From assembly GCA_905214235.1 (NCBI GenBank), contig CAJMLF010000005.1, forward strand, positions 20,681-84,680: a stretch of DNA of 64,000 bases. Direction: 5' to 3'. A program made the position numbers and the translations under genes. Numbering within the stretch: the first letter of the stretch is position 1; the number at the start of each line of letters is the position of its first letter. Positions 26,735 to 34,915 of the stretch are shown piece by piece. Source of the DNA: an uncultured bacterium (GTDB taxonomy: Bacteria; Bacillota; Bacilli; Lactobacillales; Lactobacillaceae). The notes beneath the pieces are model-generated. The model was not told where the DNA came from. It saw nothing but the letters and a program-made list of their open reading frames with translations, and did no database searches.

Positions 26735-27601
26735 CTACTTTTCTAAATAACTAAGTGGTTTTTGAACATTTACCTTGGTCCCCTGGTACTTCTTGTTGAT
26801 CCACTGTTGAATCTGGTGGTTGTGGTACAGGGTTACCAGTTTCTTGTAACGAGCATTGTTGCGGTTCTTCTCGGCGGTTGCCAGGACGTTGATGTTGTCC
26901 TTGGTGCTTTGGTCCACCTTTTCGTGATAGATAGAATCCTTCAGTACGTTTAGGTGCCCCGTCAAGGCGATCGTATTCCCAATCAGGACCAGGTCGGTCG
27001 ACTTTAGGACCCGGGGACCCGTTGTATCGTCGATTTCCTTAAACTTGAGGTGCTTCGGGTTAGCGGCAATCTCGTTTGTCCCGCTCGTGGCCCCAAAACT
27101 CTTCTTTAGCTTGATTAAACCAGCGCTTTGCAAGAGGAGAAGACCCCGGGCCGTGTTGGCCGGGTTATTGGCGATTGCCACCGTGGCGCCATCCGGAACC
27201 TGACTAATCTTCTTGTAGCGGTCGGAGTAAATCCCCATTGGTTCCAGGTAGGTGGTCCCGAGGGCCGCTAACTGACCATTCTTGTTTTCCTTATTGTAGG
27301 CCTGGAGGTAGGACCAGGACTGGAAGGCATTAACATCAATCTGGCCGTTCGCCGTCGCCTTGTTCAAAGCAACCGGGTCGGTAAAGTCCTTAACCCGGAT
27401 CTTAAGCCCCGCCTGCTTGGCCTCCTTGCTCTTCGCAATGTGCTGCCAAACCTGGACGTCCGGGCCAATCGTCCCAATGGTAATCTCCTTATTACCGAGT
27501 GGGCCACCATTGCTGGCAAAGCCGAGGCCGACCGCTGCCGCCAGGACAACGATGATCCCGATCACCCACCACCAAATTTTACGTCTTCTCTTCTTGCGCA
27601 T
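26735..27601 (-). CDS. MetQ/NlpA-family substrate-binding protein
   Basis: The 288-residue protein has a basic N-terminus and one hydrophobic helix (WWVIGIIVVLAAAVGLGF) with no lipobox Cys, so it is probably anchored by that helix. The NlpA/MetQ fold follows (ITIGTIGPDVQVWQHI, VNAFQSWSYLQAYN, VAIANNPANTARGLLLLQ). MetQ proteins bind methionine for the MetNI ABC transporter. No metN or metI gene is adjacent, so it must pair with a transporter elsewhere. It is third in the metE-luxS-metQ-like unit under a Met-type T-box. Confidence 0.87.
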   Translation of the reverse strand: MRKKRRRKIWWWVIGIIVVLAAAVGLGFASNGGPLGNKEITIGTIGPDVQVWQHIAKSKEAKQAGLKIRVKDFTDPVALNKATANGQIDVNAFQSWSYLQAYNKENKNGQLAALGTTYLEPMGIYSDRYKKISQVPDGATVAIANNPANTARGLLLLQSAGLIKLKKSFGATSGTNEIAANPKHLKFKEIDDTTGPRVLKSTDLVLIGNTIALTGHLNVLKDSIYHEKVDQSTKDNINVLATAEKNRNNARYKKLVTLYHNHQIQQWINKKYQGTKVNVQKPLSYLEK

Positions 27602-27628
27602 GCCAATCTTCCTCTCTTATTTCGTCAA

Positions 27629-28105
27629 CTAGTCAACAACGTGCCGTTCAAATGGCTTATCGGAAATTCCCTCGCTCAAAATCTTCTTAGACCATTCCTT
27701 AGCGGAGAATAGTGAGTGGTCACGGTAATTCCCACAGGTCTTGATTGTCGTTCCCTGAACGTCTTCCCACTTTGTCTTGTAGGCAATTTCCTCTAATGAT
27801 GACTTCAGGGCCTTGGCAACTTCGGTAGTTGAGTGTTCACCCCAGGTAATCAAGTGGAAGCCGGTCCGGCAGCCAAATGGTGAGCAGTCAATGACCCCGT
27901 CCAAGCGGTCCCGCAGCAAACCAGCCAGCAGGTGTTCAATCGTGTGTAAACCAGCGGTTGGGATGGCGTTTTCGTTTGGTTGGACTAACCGCAAGTCGTA
28001 GTTACTAATCTTGTCGCCCTTTGGCCCTTCTTCAACCGTAATCAAACGAACGTATGGTGCCTTAACCTTAGTGTGATCCAACGTAAAACTTTCAACTTTA
28101 GCCAT
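27629..28105 (-). CDS. luxS: S-ribosylhomocysteine lyase (AI-2 synthase)
   Basis: LuxS splits S-ribosylhomocysteine to homocysteine and DPD, the precursor of AI-2. The metal site is intact: [13 protein letters not shown] (HxxEH) and a later Cys in [12 protein letters not shown]. The Cys in the [10 protein letters not shown] loop is the catalytic one. At 158 residues it has standard length. Its place between metE and a metQ-like gene fits a role in recycling homocysteine for methionine synthesis. Confidence 0.96.
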   Translation of the reverse strand: MAKVESFTLDHTKVKAPYVRLITVEEGPKGDKISNYDLRLVQPNENAIPTAGLHTIEHLLAGLLRDRLDGVIDCSPFGCRTGFHLITWGEHSTTEVAKALKSSLEEIAYKTKWEDVQGTTIKTCGNYRDHSLFSAKEWSKKILSEGISDKPFERHVVD

Positions 28106-28131
28106 AATAATGATCTCCTTTAATTAATTCT

Positions 28132-29250
28132 TTAGTCCCAAACTTCTTCTGCAATCTTCTTAATCAGTTTTAACTTTGCCCATTCTTGATCTTCCGTTAA
28201 AATATTACCTTCTTCCGTTGATGCGAACCCACATTGGGGACTCAGGCACAGGTTTGCCAAGGGAACGTGTTCGGCCGCCTCGTGAATTCGTTTAACCACC
28301 TTTTTCTCATCCTCAAGTTCTCCTGACTTTGAAGTAACCAATCCCAAGACGATCCGGACATCCGGACGATTATTCCAAATCGTGGCCAGCGGTGAGAAGT
28401 CCCCCGCCCGGTCGGAATCATACTCCAGGAAGAATCCGTCGTAGTTAAGCTGGGCGAGGTACTTGGCCACCGGCCCGTAGCCACCAGAGAAGAGGAAAGT
28501 TGACTTGAAATTCCCCCGACAGATGTGGGTCGTCACGGTCAGGTCTGCCGGCAGGTCGGCCAGGGCACCGTTGATAACGGTCACCGCATCCTCTGCCAGC
28601 TGAACATACTTGGCATGTTCAGCTTCCTGATCAGCGGTTTCGTTGAGCTTACTGATGAGGAAGGCCCAGGTCGTATCGTCGATCTGGAGGTAGCGGCAAC
28701 CCAGCTCGTAGAAGTGCTTGATGGTTTTGTTATAGGCCGTTGCCAAGTCGGCGAGGTAGTCAGCCCGCTGGTCATAAAACTCTGGCCAGTTGTCCGACCG
28801 GTTATCCCGGAAAAGCATTGTTGGTGATGGGATGGTTTGCTTAACTACCGTCCCCTCACCAGCGGCTTGCTGGGCGAACTGGAAGGCCGCGAAGAATGGG
28901 TGATCAGGGTTGTAGGCCACCTTCCCCGCTAATTCGGCGTTGTCCGTCCGGGTCTTGGCGCCGTGGAACTTATAACTCTTCTGGTAGTCATACTTGGCAA
29001 CCCCCTTCAGGCCGCAAAGGAAGTCGAGGTGCCACCAGCTCCGCCGAAATTCACCATCGGTCACCGCGTGAAGGCCCACCACCTTTTCCTTATTGATCAG
29101 GTCGGTGATGCATTCGTCGGTGACCGCCTTTAAGGTGGCCTCGTCAATGTCACCTGCCTTGTACTTGGCCCGGGCCTCCTTCAACTTAGCTGGTCGTAAG
29201 AAACTGCCGACAATATCGTAATGGTATGGTGCTTGTAATTTTTCACTCAT
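28132..29250 (-). CDS. MetE-like cobalamin-independent methionine synthase, C-terminal-domain type
   Basis: The 372-residue protein consists only of the MetE C-terminal barrel (YxjG/YxjH type). Zinc ligands are visible: His and Cys in TTHICRGNF, Glu in FLEYDSDR and Cys in LCLSPQCGF. Short MetE proteins lack the N-terminal folate domain and probably use another methyl donor such as S-methylmethionine or a methylated corrinoid-free donor; this is unresolved. The ATG at 29250 follows AGGGGAGA. It is the first gene after the T-box leader. Confidence 0.87.
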   Translation of the reverse strand: MSEKLQAPYHYDIVGSFLRPAKLKEARAKYKAGDIDEATLKAVTDECITDLINKEKVVGLHAVTDGEFRRSWWHLDFLCGLKGVAKYDYQKSYKFHGAKTRTDNAELAGKVAYNPDHPFFAAFQFAQQAAGEGTVVKQTIPSPTMLFRDNRSDNWPEFYDQRADYLADLATAYNKTIKHFYELGCRYLQIDDTTWAFLISKLNETADQEAEHAKYVQLAEDAVTVINGALADLPADLTVTTHICRGNFKSTFLFSGGYGPVAKYLAQLNYDGFFLEYDSDRAGDFSPLATIWNNRPDVRIVLGLVTSKSGELEDEKKVVKRIHEAAEHVPLANLCLSPQCGFASTEEGNILTEDQEWAKLKLIKKIAEEVWD

Positions 29251-29298
29251 GTTCAATTCTCCCCTTCACGTCAAAATGAGAAGATGGTTAAAAGCAAA

Positions 29299-29590
29299 AA
29301 CGTCCCTAGGAAAGACTACTGTGCCTTTCCTAGGGACGTTAGAAATTCATTAACGTGATACCACCCTAATTTGGTAGGGACTCACATCCCCACCCTCAAT
29401 AGGTACACCGTATGGTAGACCTAGACTTGCTATCGGTCGTCAACCGTGGATTACTTACCGTAGCTCGCAATCACAACTTGCTCCAAGACCATCTTCGTGA
29501 GCCGCTGACTCATCACCTCTCAGCACTGGTGATTCTCTGTAAAGTCATTAGAACACTACTCATCTTTTCTAAGCGTTTCTTAATTTGATT
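29299..29590 (-). ncRNA. T-box riboswitch, probably methionine-specific
   Basis: The T-box sequence AGGGTGGTATCACG is at 29354-29367 (- strand). Downstream is a terminator with arms AACGTCCCTAGGAAAG/CTTTCCTAGGGACGTT and a T run (29299-29340). Upstream, a stem I with TCACC/GGTGA and an AG-rich loop is visible, and an AUG at 29490-29492 precedes GUCUUGGAGC, the position where specifier codons often lie. Uncharged tRNA-Met would then allow read-through into metE-luxS-metQ. Confidence 0.87.
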
Positions 29591-29596
29591 GTCATT

Positions 29597-29625
29597 ATTG
29601 TATAATCCACGTTAATGAATGTCAA
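29597..29625 (-). promoter_or_regulatory. sigma-A promoter of the T-box leader
   Basis: TTGACA (29620-29625) and TACAAT (29597-29602) have a 17-base spacer on the - strand, directly upstream of the T-box leader. Confidence 0.75.
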
Positions 29626-29647
29626 GGGTGAAATTTAATTTTTTGAA

Positions 29648-29725
29648 CTACGAGTATATCTGCTTAACGACTAAGAGAACCACTGCTTCAATTGCAAAAC
29701 CTAAAAGTAATACTAAACTTTCCAT
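29648..29725 (-). CDS. 25-residue membrane peptide with its own promoter
   Basis: The ORF encodes MESLVLLLGFAIEAVVLLVV plus KQIYS, a single hydrophobic helix with a short charged tail. It has an AAGGAG SD (somewhat far, about 11 bases), a near-consensus promoter at 29803-29830 and a cre-like site at 29783-29796 in its leader. Size and shape recall type I toxin peptides (Fst or holin-like) but no antisense RNA gene is proven. A small regulatory membrane protein is an alternative. No family match is claimed. Confidence 0.55.
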   Translation of the reverse strand: MESLVLLLGFAIEAVVLLVVKQIYS

Positions 29726-29782
29726 ATTAAAAAACGCTCCTTAAAAAGTCTTTGATCAAGCGGCATTCGCGAATGAGTGCTA

Positions 29783-29796
29783 GGTAACCGCTTTCA
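29783..29796 (-). promoter_or_regulatory. cre-like site downstream of the small-peptide promoter
   Basis: TGAAAGCGGTTACC on the - strand matches the cre consensus at 13 of 14 positions and lies just after the -10 box, a position typical of CcpA roadblock repression. Confidence 0.6.
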
Positions 29797-29802
29797 TGAT
29801 TG

Positions 29803-29830
29803 ATTATAACACTTAATGAACATTTTTCAA
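29803..29830 (-). promoter_or_regulatory. strong sigma-A promoter of the 25-residue ORF
   Basis: TTGAAA (29825-29830) and TATAAT (29803-29808) are spaced by 16 bases on the - strand. It is close to consensus and serves no other obvious gene. Confidence 0.7.
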
Positions 29831-29890
29831 AAACTCATCAATTATTAGCACCCGTGCTTTATAAAGAGCATCAGTGTCTAATTTTATTTT

Positions 29891-32389
29891 CTATATGAAC
29901 TGCATCCGGGCGCCGATAATCTTCTCGACCGCCGGAACACCGTTTTTAACGTGGAGCGCTTTGAATGGGAAGGTCGCCCGGTAGGTGGCACTGCCGGATG
30001 GGCCCTCGTGTTTCAAGAACTCGTTAATGTCCGCGCTCTGTGCCCGCCCGGTAAGGATCCGGGTCAAAATGGCAGAGAGATTTAACCCCAGGGCCTTGGC
30101 CAAAAAGGCAATCTCCGGCAGTGGCATCGGCTGGACACCGACCTGCTTAAAACCGCCGCTCGCCTGTTTTTCAAAGATCACCTGGTAGAGGCCCGGAACC
30201 GACTGCCCCGCAATCGCGGCCATACTCTGGTCATTTAACTTCTGGTTATCGGCATTATCCAGCTCGGCCGGGTAACGGATCGCCGTTGACTCGTATTCAA
30301 GTTGGTCGACGGAAAGTAGGTTGGTGATGGTCCCCAGCGGGTAGGCATACTTGCCATCGTAGAGGAAGTTAAAGGAAACCAGCTGGTTAGAATAGTCATC
30401 CAGCATTGACAGGTCATCATCCGGAATCACCACGAGCTGGCTTTCAATTTGGTCCTTCTTAAGTGCCGCCAGAAGGTCACCGTAACTGGCGGGCACGAAC
30501 AAAAACTGCGGCTGCTCAATTCGCAGGATCTGCAGGATGTTTTCCGTCGTGGCCGGCTCAATGTAGCGCTTGTCCGCCAGTGAGTAGCTCAGGGTAACTG
30601 AACTGGGGTTGGAATTGACCACTACCGTGTGGAAGTGGTCGGCCTTTAATTGGCGCATCACCATGGCGACAAAGTAGTCCCCGGCGTTACTCATCCCCAG
30701 CCGCAGGCCCCCAGTTCCGATAATCATCGCACTCGGCTGGGCCGTCTTGGTGGCCTCGTTTTCGGACTCAAGTGCGGAGTAGAAGCTCCCGGTGTGCTGG
30801 GTGAACTCCCCACCGGAGGGCTCGATCTCCTTATACTTGGTCATCAACTTGTGGTCCTCATACATCTGGTAGACCTGCTCCGGAGTCGTCTTCCACAGGC
30901 GGGCAATCAGTTGGTTGCTCAGGCCGTTATACTTGGCCTTAATCAACACCGGCTCCTTCTGCGGGTGTTCGATGATCTCTTCAATTAGCAACCGCATCCG
31001 GTTGATCTGGTCAAAGTAGAAGGGATCAATCTTCGTCATCTCGGCGAGTTCATCGACCGAATAGCCCCGCTTCATCGCCTCAATCAGGACGAAGATCCGC
31101 CCCGCAGCCGGGTGGACAAGCTTCATGACGAGTTCATCATCAGAGAGCTTCTCCTGGGCTAACAGGTGGAAATCGGTCGGTTCCTTGTAGCGGGACTCAA
31201 TGGCCTTGAACAGGGCCTCAATCGGGCTGCGGCCAATCCCAAAGGCCGTCCCCACCGACTTCTTCTCAGTTGTCAGCTGCTGGTCGGCTTCGGGAACCGC
31301 ATCAAAACCCCACATCGGCACCCGGGCCGCAATGTGGTCCATCGTCGGTTCGACGAGGGCGGCGTGGTTAACGTAGTCCTTACCGAGGTCAATATTACGC
31401 AGGAGCGAACCCGCGTACAGCTGGGCACAGACCTTAGCAATCGGGTACCCCGTCGACTGGGCAACAAAGGCCGTCATCCGGTCGAAGTAGGCACTGTTCT
31501 TGATCACGTAGAACTTATCATTTTCCGGGTTAAGGGCAAACTGGACGTGGTTGACCCCCACAATCCGCAGCTTGCGAGTAATCGCAAAGGCCGTGTCCCG
31601 CATGTCCTGAATTTGCCGGTCTAAGAGGGTCTGCGGCGGGTTAAAGGCAATCGAGTCACCAGCGTGAATACCGATTGGGTCCATGTCTTCAACCATCGAA
31701 AGCATCATCATTGTCCCCGACTGGTCACGCTGGACGACCACCTCAATTTCCTTAAAGCCCGCCAGGCTCTGCTGAACAAAGACCTGGTCGGCCCGCGACT
31801 GCTTTAGGCACTTCTGGACGGCCGGGGCCAACTCCCGCTGGTCATGGACAATCTGTCGGGTGCTGCTGCTCTTGGGAAGGACCGACCGGATAATGACCGG
31901 GTAACCAATCTTACGGGCCTCTTCTAGGGCGTCCTGGTAGGTATTGACGGTGACGATGGCCTTCGTCGGCGCGTCCATCGCGTGGAGGGTCCGACTAAGC
32001 AGGACCGGGTTATTGATCTGCCGGATGGTCCCTTCCGGAATGCCCAGCAGGCGGATGTTTCTTTCCTGGATAATCCCCTTGTCAAGCAGCTTCTGGGTCA
32101 GTTCGAAGGCGCGCCGGTTCCCCAAAGTTGGGAGGATCGCGTGAGGCTTGTATTGGTCAATGATGCGGATCAGGTTATCGACCTCCAGTGGGCCCACACA
32201 AGCGTGGTCAATGATGTCGCTGCTTTCCAGACTTACCGAAAAGGGATTGTCATCGACGAGGATGGTGTGGACGCCTAGTTGGTGGAATTCAGTGGCCACC
32301 TGGTAGGTTGCCGAGTCGAGTTCATCCCCGTGTTGGACATCGTTGGCCCCGGCCCCGATAATCAGGACGGAACGAACTTCTTTTGTCAT
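29891..32389 (-). CDS. degenerate, shortened carbamoyl-phosphate synthase large-subunit homologue
   Basis: The 832-residue protein aligns with CarB (usually about 1060 residues). The first ATP-grasp half is full length, but the glycine-rich ATP loop is replaced by LPKSSSTRQI (171-180), and the metal-binding IEMNPR segment reads IKNSAY (Glu to Lys 297, Asn to Ser 299). The VDTCAAEF linker motif reads IEPSGGEF. The second half (from about 553) keeps the N-terminal Rossmann part, but most of the second ATP-grasp is missing, and the C-terminal MGS allosteric domain is absent. The frame is intact and the start overlaps the carA-like stop (TAATG). Carbamoyl-phosphate synthesis is therefore unlikely; a regulatory or structural role is possible. 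Confidence 0.85.
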   Translation of the reverse strand: MTKEVRSVLIIGAGANDVQHGDELDSATYQVATEFHQLGVHTILVDDNPFSVSLESSDIIDHACVGPLEVDNLIRIIDQYKPHAILPTLGNRRAFELTQKLLDKGIIQERNIRLLGIPEGTIRQINNPVLLSRTLHAMDAPTKAIVTVNTYQDALEEARKIGYPVIIRSVLPKSSSTRQIVHDQRELAPAVQKCLKQSRADQVFVQQSLAGFKEIEVVVQRDQSGTMMMLSMVEDMDPIGIHAGDSIAFNPPQTLLDRQIQDMRDTAFAITRKLRIVGVNHVQFALNPENDKFYVIKNSAYFDRMTAFVAQSTGYPIAKVCAQLYAGSLLRNIDLGKDYVNHAALVEPTMDHIAARVPMWGFDAVPEADQQLTTEKKSVGTAFGIGRSPIEALFKAIESRYKEPTDFHLLAQEKLSDDELVMKLVHPAAGRIFVLIEAMKRGYSVDELAEMTKIDPFYFDQINRMRLLIEEIIEHPQKEPVLIKAKYNGLSNQLIARLWKTTPEQVYQMYEDHKLMTKYKEIEPSGGEFTQHTGSFYSALESENEATKTAQPSAMIIGTGGLRLGMSNAGDYFVAMVMRQLKADHFHTVVVNSNPSSVTLSYSLADKRYIEPATTENILQILRIEQPQFLFVPASYGDLLAALKKDQIESQLVVIPDDDLSMLDDYSNQLVSFNFLYDGKYAYPLGTITNLLSVDQLEYESTAIRYPAELDNADNQKLNDQSMAAIAGQSVPGLYQVIFEKQASGGFKQVGVQPMPLPEIAFLAKALGLNLSAILTRILTGRAQSADINEFLKHEGPSGSATYRATFPFKALHVKNGVPAVEKIIGARMQFI

Positions 32390-33471
32390 TACCGTTGCGC
32401 CTCCCTCCGGGTCATGATCTCAATAAATTCATCAAATAGGCCGTTTGTCTCGTCGGGCCCAGGTGCCCCGTCCGGGAAGAACTGGACGGAAAACGCCGGG
32501 TACTGCCGGTGACGCAGGCCCTGAATACTGTTATCCAACATGTCGACATAGGTGATGAAGAGCTTGGAGCGGTCGATCGTCGTCCGGTCCACCTGGTAGC
32601 CCCCACCCTGGGTTGCGTAGACAATGTGGTCCGTCACAATCTCGTGCAGGGGGTGGTTCATCCCGTGGTGCTCAACCGGCAGGCGCTTGACCTGGGCCCC
32701 GTTCGCCATTGCAAAGAGCTCATGGCCCAGGCCAATTGCAAAGAGGGGCACCTTTTCTTCCACTTCCCGAATCATCTTCAGGACCGACGCCTTCAGTTTG
32801 TTGGGATCCCCCGGGCCGGTCGACAGGACAACCCCGTCTGGATCTAGGCGGAGGATCTCATCCGTTGTTGCCGTGTACGGCAGGACGGTGACGTTGCACT
32901 TCCGCCGGCTTAGTTGTCGCAGGACCCCGTTCTTCAGGCCGAAGTCAATAACGACAACGCTCTTCCCCACTCCCGGATTCGGGTAGGGCTTAGGCGTGGC
33001 CACCTGGGCCACCTGCTGGCTCGTCAGGACCGTGGCGTGGAGCTGGTCGAAGGCGTGGTCATCAGGGACAGGCACAATACTCCCCTTCAACGGCTTCCCG
33101 GCAGCACGGAGCTTATGAACAATGGCCCGGGTGTCAACGTTACTGATCCCTGGAATGTTCATCTGCTTTAAGTACTGGTCCAGGGTCAGCCGGCGGACGT
33201 TGTTAGTCGCCACGTTGGAGAGCGACCGGACCACAACCCCCTTGATTGTCGGGACAATTGTCTCATAGATGTTGCGCTGAATCCCGTAGCTCCCGATATT
33301 AGGTTGGGTAAAAATCAAAATCTGATTATTGTAGATTTGGTTGGTGACGATCTCCTGGTAACCAGTCATGCTGGTGTTAAAAACTACTTCGCCAAAGGTC
33401 ACGGCCGGGGCGCCAAAACCATCGCCGGCAAAGATAGACCCATCTTCAAATATGAGGTATCGTGATGCCAT
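32389..33471 (-). CDS. degenerate carbamoyl-phosphate synthase small-subunit homologue
   Basis: The 360-residue protein has CarA length and fold: RYLIFEDGSIFAGDGFG and FNTSMTGYQEI in the N-terminal domain, and STGPGDP at the start of the class-I amidotransferase domain. The nucleophile elbow, normally GICLGHQ, reads AIGLGHE (Gly 247 instead of Cys). The His/Glu motif, normally GHPEASPGP, reads FFPDGAPGP (Phe 332 and Asp 334). Glutamine hydrolysis should therefore be lost. It is translationally coupled to the equally degenerate carB homologue and has its own promoter at 33525-33553. Confidence 0.87.
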   Translation of the reverse strand: MASRYLIFEDGSIFAGDGFGAPAVTFGEVVFNTSMTGYQEIVTNQIYNNQILIFTQPNIGSYGIQRNIYETIVPTIKGVVVRSLSNVATNNVRRLTLDQYLKQMNIPGISNVDTRAIVHKLRAAGKPLKGSIVPVPDDHAFDQLHATVLTSQQVAQVATPKPYPNPGVGKSVVVIDFGLKNGVLRQLSRRKCNVTVLPYTATTDEILRLDPDGVVLSTGPGDPNKLKASVLKMIREVEEKVPLFAIGLGHELFAMANGAQVKRLPVEHHGMNHPLHEIVTDHIVYATQGGGYQVDRTTIDRSKLFITYVDMLDNSIQGLRHRQYPAFSVQFFPDGAPGPDETNGLFDEFIEIMTRREAQR

Positions 33472-33486
33472 TAATAATCCCCCTCT

Positions 33487-33508
33487 TGAGCAGGTTACGT
33501 TTTGCTCA
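33487..33508 (-). promoter_or_regulatory. small inverted repeat in the carA-like leader
   Basis: TGAGCA and TGCTCA are separated by 10 bases, ending just before the AAGAGGGGG SD. It could form a short RNA hairpin or an operator. Its role is unknown. Confidence 0.35.
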
Positions 33509-33524
33509 CTTATTCACTCTTCCA

Positions 33525-33553
33525 ATTATATACGACTTGGTGCTTTCTGTTAA
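33525..33553 (-). promoter_or_regulatory. sigma-A promoter of the carA-carB-like pair
   Basis: TTAACA (33548-33553) and a perfect TATAAT (33525-33530) have a 17-base spacer. It shows that the degenerate pair keeps a good promoter separate from rluD. Confidence 0.7.
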
Positions 33554-34464
33554 TTAGAATCCGTCTTGTCCAGCTTATCCAGCATTTTCTGAAAGTAGTC
33601 GGGCAGTGGGGTCGTAAACACCATTTCTTTTCCCGTCCGGGGGTGTTTAAAGCCGAGCAGCCGGGCGTGAAGGTACTGGCCCGCCCCCGGGAGGGTCTTC
33701 CGCGGACCATACAGGGGGTCCCCAGCAAGCGGGTGGCCAATCGACTTCATGTGGACCCGGATCTGGTGGGTCCGGCCCGTCTCCAGCCGGCAGGAAACTA
33801 GCGTGTAGTGCCGGTAACGCTTCAACACCTTGAAGTGGGTAACGGCGTGCCGTCCGTCACTGACGATGGCCTGTTTCTTCCGGTCCTTTCTTGACCGCCC
33901 AATCGGCGCGTCAATGGTCCCCTGGTCGTCCTTAATGACACCATGCACCAGCGCCACGTACTCCCGCTTATTGGTTTTGGCCTTTAATTGGGCAGCCAAG
34001 GAGCGATGGGCCATGTCGTTTTTGGCCACCATCAAAAGGCCTGAGGTGTCCTTGTCAATCCGGTGAACAATCCCGGGACGAAATTCCCCATTGATTGTCG
34101 AGAGTGGGCAGTGGTGCAAGAGGGCGTTAACGAGGGTGTGATTGGGGTGCCCCGGTGCCGGGTGGACCACCATCCCCTGGGGCTTATTTACGACCACCAC
34201 GTCATCGTCTTCGTAAACGATGTCGAGGGGGATATTCTCGGACTCCAGGTCAATCTTCTGGGGCTTTTCTGGCTCGATAGTCACCTCATCACCGACCGCA
34301 AGCTTGTATTTGGGCTTAACCGGGTGCCCATTAACCTTTACGTTCCCGTCACCGATCCATTTTTGAATCTGTGAGCGGGAATACTGGTTGAAGTGGTGAC
34401 CCAGTTGCTTATCAATTCGCCCGGTCATCCCCTCTTCAACCACTAACCGTAAATTTTCTTCCAT
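33550..34464 (-). CDS. rluD: RluD-family 23S rRNA pseudouridine synthase
   Basis: An N-terminal S4 RNA-binding domain (YSRSQIQKWIGDGNVKVNG) is followed by the pseudouridine synthase domain with catalytic Asp in HRIDKDTSGLLMVAK. The ATG at 34464 begins one base after the lspA stop (TAG-T-ATG) behind GAGGAA; a longer GTG frame overlaps lspA and is less likely. The product (304 residues) modifies uridines in 23S rRNA helix 69 or a related site. The lspA-rluD order is conserved in Firmicutes. Confidence 0.92.
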   Translation of the reverse strand: MEENLRLVVEEGMTGRIDKQLGHHFNQYSRSQIQKWIGDGNVKVNGHPVKPKYKLAVGDEVTIEPEKPQKIDLESENIPLDIVYEDDDVVVVNKPQGMVVHPAPGHPNHTLVNALLHHCPLSTINGEFRPGIVHRIDKDTSGLLMVAKNDMAHRSLAAQLKAKTNKREYVALVHGVIKDDQGTIDAPIGRSRKDRKKQAIVSDGRHAVTHFKVLKRYRHYTLVSCRLETGRTHQIRVHMKSIGHPLAGDPLYGPRKTLPGAGQYLHARLLGFKHPRTGKEMVFTTPLPDYFQKMLDKLDKTDSN

Positions 34465-34465
34465 A

Positions 34466-34915
34466 CTATTCCTCTTCCTCACGAATAATGATAATGACCA
34501 ACCAAACGACGCCGATCGTCAGGCAGCAGTCCGCCACGTTAAAGACGGGAAAGTTCATAAACAGGGTTTCAAACATGTCAACCACGTAGCCGTGCTGAAG
34601 GCGGTCAATAAAGTTACCAACCGCTCCGGCGAGGATGAGGCTCAGTGGCCACAGGAGGCGCGGGTTGTGGCGCCAGCGATAGAACAGGTAGAGGATGACC
34701 GCTAAGGCGACCACGGTCACCACTGAAAAGAACCACTGCTGCCCTTCCAGGATACTCCACGCGGCACCGTAGTTTCGCAGGTTCGTCAGAGCAAGGACGT
34801 GGGGAATCAAGGGATGGGCGGTGTTTAAGGCCACGTTAGCAACCACCCAGTGCTTCACCAGCTGGTCGAGAGCCACCAGGACAATGGCTAGGATTAAGGA
34901 AATAACCACGGTCAT
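34466..34915 (-). CDS. lspA: lipoprotein signal peptidase (signal peptidase II)
   Basis: The 149-residue, four-helix membrane aspartyl protease cleaves prolipoproteins. The family blocks LVALDQLVKHWV, GAVGNFIDRLQHGYVVDM (first catalytic Asp) and FNVADCCLTIG (second catalytic Asp) are all present. The start overlaps the end of the EbsA gene by 4 bases (ATGA), and rluD follows immediately, so the three genes form a tight operon. Confidence 0.94.
   Translation of the reverse strand: MTVVISLILAIVLVALDQLVKHWVVANVALNTAHPLIPHVLALTNLRNYGAAWSILEGQQWFFSVVTVVALAVILYLFYRWRHNPRLLWPLSLILAGAVGNFIDRLQHGYVVDMFETLFMNFPVFNVADCCLTIGVVWLVIIIIREEEE

Noticed and set aside
29299-29340. The perfect stem considered as a simple operon terminator of the upstream region
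   Set aside because: It sits directly after a T-box sequence and before metE, so it is the T-box terminator.
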